Shown here piece after piece: positions 6,875 to 7,859 of a DNA stretch of 7,859 nucleotides. Source of the stretch: Bacteroidales bacterium (lineage in GTDB: Bacteria; Bacteroidota; Bacteroidia; Bacteroidales; UBA932); NCBI GenBank assembly GCA_016295245.1, contig JAEDLO010000073.1, positions 1 through 7,859 of the forward strand, read 5' to 3'. The notes beneath the pieces were generated by a model. It searched no databases. It was not told the DNA's origin and worked only from the letters and a program-made list of their open reading frames with translations. How positions within the stretch are numbered: position 1 is the stretch's first letter; every line of letters starts with the position of its first letter. A program made the translations under genes and the position numbers.

Positions 6875-7859
6875 CTATTGCTGCTGAAGGGCTTTCCAGA
6901 GCACGTCCTTGAGCTCGGAGAGGCCTTCGCCCGTGCTGGAAGATATGAATACGTGAGGTATCTTGCGCGGCAGATGCGGCTCCACCATCTTCTCGTACTC
7001 CTTGTCGGCGAGGTCGCATTTGGTGATGGCGAGCACGCGCTGCTTGGTCAGGAGTTCGGGGTTGTAGAGCTTCAGCTCGCGCAGCAGGGTGTTGTAGCTC
7101 GCGAGGATGTCCTCCTCCTCGATGCTCACCATAAAAAGCAGCACCGAATTGCGCTCAATGTGGCGCAGGAAGCGTATTCCGATGCCCTTGCCTTCGTGGG
7201 CGCCCTCGATGATGCCGGGGATGTCCGCCATCACGAAGGACTTGCCGTCGTAATAACTTACAATGCCCAGATTCGGCTCCAGCGTGGTGAAGGCGTAGGA
7301 CGCAATCTTCGGCTTCGCGGCGGTGATGGTGCTCAGCAGGGTGGACTTGCCCGCGTTCGGGAAGCCTACCAGGCCTACGTCGGCAAGCAGCTTGAGCTCC
7401 AGGATGAAGATGCCCTCCTCCCCTTCTTCGCCCGGCTGGGCATAGCGCGGGGTCTGATTGGTCGCCGTCTTGAAGTGGTCGTTGCCCCAGCCGCCACGGC
7501 CGCCCCTGCAGAGGATGCGTTCTTCGCCCTCTTCCATCATCTCGAACAGCGTCTCGCCTGTGTCGGCATTTTTTGCGACCGTGCCTATCGGCACATCGAG
7601 ATAGATGTCCTCTCCGTTCTTGCCGCGGCACAGGGCGGCGCCGCCTTTCTCGCCGTCATCCGCTTTGATGTGCTTGCGGTACTTGAGGTGGATCAGTGTC
7701 CAGAACTGCGGGTTGGCGCGCAGGATGATGTGGCCTCCGCGGCCGCCGTCTCCCCCGTCAGGTCCGCCCTTCGGGACATACTTTGCCCTGTGCAGGTGCA
7801 TTGATCCGGCTCCGCCGTGTCCCGAGGCGCAGTATATCTTGACGTAGTCTATGAAATTG
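6875..7859 (-). CDS. obg: GTPase Obg/CgtA, 5' end cut by the window edge
   Basis: This conserved GTPase binds the 50S ribosomal subunit and is linked to ribosome assembly and stress signalling. The reading frame runs off the right edge. The first complete codons read NFIDYVKIYCASGHGGAGS before the first internal Met, which is the normal Obg N-terminus, so that Met (7801) is not the start and only a few residues are missing. Counting from the edge (327 residues), the glycine-rich Obg fold covers about 1-158, with GGPDGGDGGRGG near 31-42. The G domain follows: G1 GFPNAGKST (165-173), the switch I TT pair (191-192), G3 DIPG (212-215), G4 TKCD (279-282) in place of NKxD, and G5 SSSTGEG (306-312). 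The protein stops soon after, at KALQQQ, so it lacks the C-terminal extension or OCT domain found in many longer Obg proteins. The PAP2 gene follows after 3 bp. Confidence 0.96.
   Translation of the reverse strand, partial: NFIDYVKIYCASGHGGAGSMHLHRAKYVPKGGPDGGDGGRGGHIILRANPQFWTLIHLKYRKHIKADDGEKGGAALCRGKNGEDIYLDVPIGTVAKNADTGETLFEMMEEGEERILCRGGRGGWGNDHFKTATNQTPRYAQPGEEGEEGIFILELKLLADVGLVGFPNAGKSTLLSTITAAKPKIASYAFTTLEPNLGIVSYYDGKSFVMADIPGIIEGAHEGKGIGIRFLRHIERNSVLLFMVSIEEEDILASYNTLLRELKLYNPELLTKQRVLAITKCDLADKEYEKMVEPHLPRKIPHVFISSSTGEGLSELKDVLWKALQQQ

Noticed and set aside
7799..7801. ATG at 7801 as the start of obg
   Set aside because: The frame continues upstream to the window edge with 19 codons that match the conserved Obg N-terminus, so this Met is internal.
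6380..7804. 474-codon open frame on the plus strand, antisense to obg and the PAP2 gene
   Set aside because: The opposite strand carries obg and PAP2 genes with intact motifs. The plus-strand translation is low in structure, rich in His, Gln, Ala and Arg, and shows no family motif; long shadow frames are expected opposite GC-rich genes.

Overview
The window looks like the chromosome of a fairly GC-rich member of the order Bacteroidales. The evidence is: a FISUMP-type (Fibrobacter succinogenes major paralogous domain) surface protein; a DUF5683 family protein lying between parB and a LysM-type MltD; two TAnnTTTG promoter elements of the Bacteroidota type; and no clear Shine-Dalgarno sequences. 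No genus can be fixed by reading alone; Rikenellaceae or a related gut lineage would suit the base composition, but that is a guess. The window is almost entirely coding. The only gaps are 24 bp (1012-1035), 51 bp (5296-5346) and 3 bp (6872-6874), so there is no long non-coding stretch. I saw no tRNA, rRNA, CRISPR array, insertion sequence or sign of recent transfer.

Layout. Positions 1-1011 (+) hold the 3' part of a secreted or surface protein with a fibronectin-III-like module followed by a FISUMP module. Next, on the minus strand and transcribed leftward from about 5295, is a tightly overlapping cluster: parA, parB, a DUF5683 membrane protein, and mltD, a LysM lytic transglycosylase. Every junction in it is an overlap of 1 or 4 bases, which suggests one mRNA with coupled translation. 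To the right, transcribed divergently from a 51-bp shared promoter region, is a YegS/DgkB-type lipid kinase (5347-6288). It runs convergently into, and overlaps by 11 bp, a PAP2 phosphatase (6278-6871, minus). That phosphatase lies 3 bp downstream of obg, whose start codon is just beyond the right edge.

How the genes fit together. ParA and ParB segregate the chromosome origin, MltD cuts peptidoglycan, and the DUF5683 protein sits in the envelope with unknown function. The cluster therefore joins chromosome segregation and cell-wall remodelling in one transcription unit, an arrangement I believe is common in Bacteroidota. The lipid kinase and the PAP2 phosphatase act on opposite sides of lipid-phosphate chemistry. 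Obg is a ribosome-associated GTPase.

I do not see a new defence, mobile or signalling system here. The points most worth a second look are an internal tandem repeat in the DUF5683 protein (two copies exactly 240 bp apart), a symmetric pair of outward-facing -7 elements forming an inverted repeat between parA and the lipid kinase gene, a possible leaderless start for the kinase, and the terminator-free convergent overlap of the kinase and phosphatase genes.
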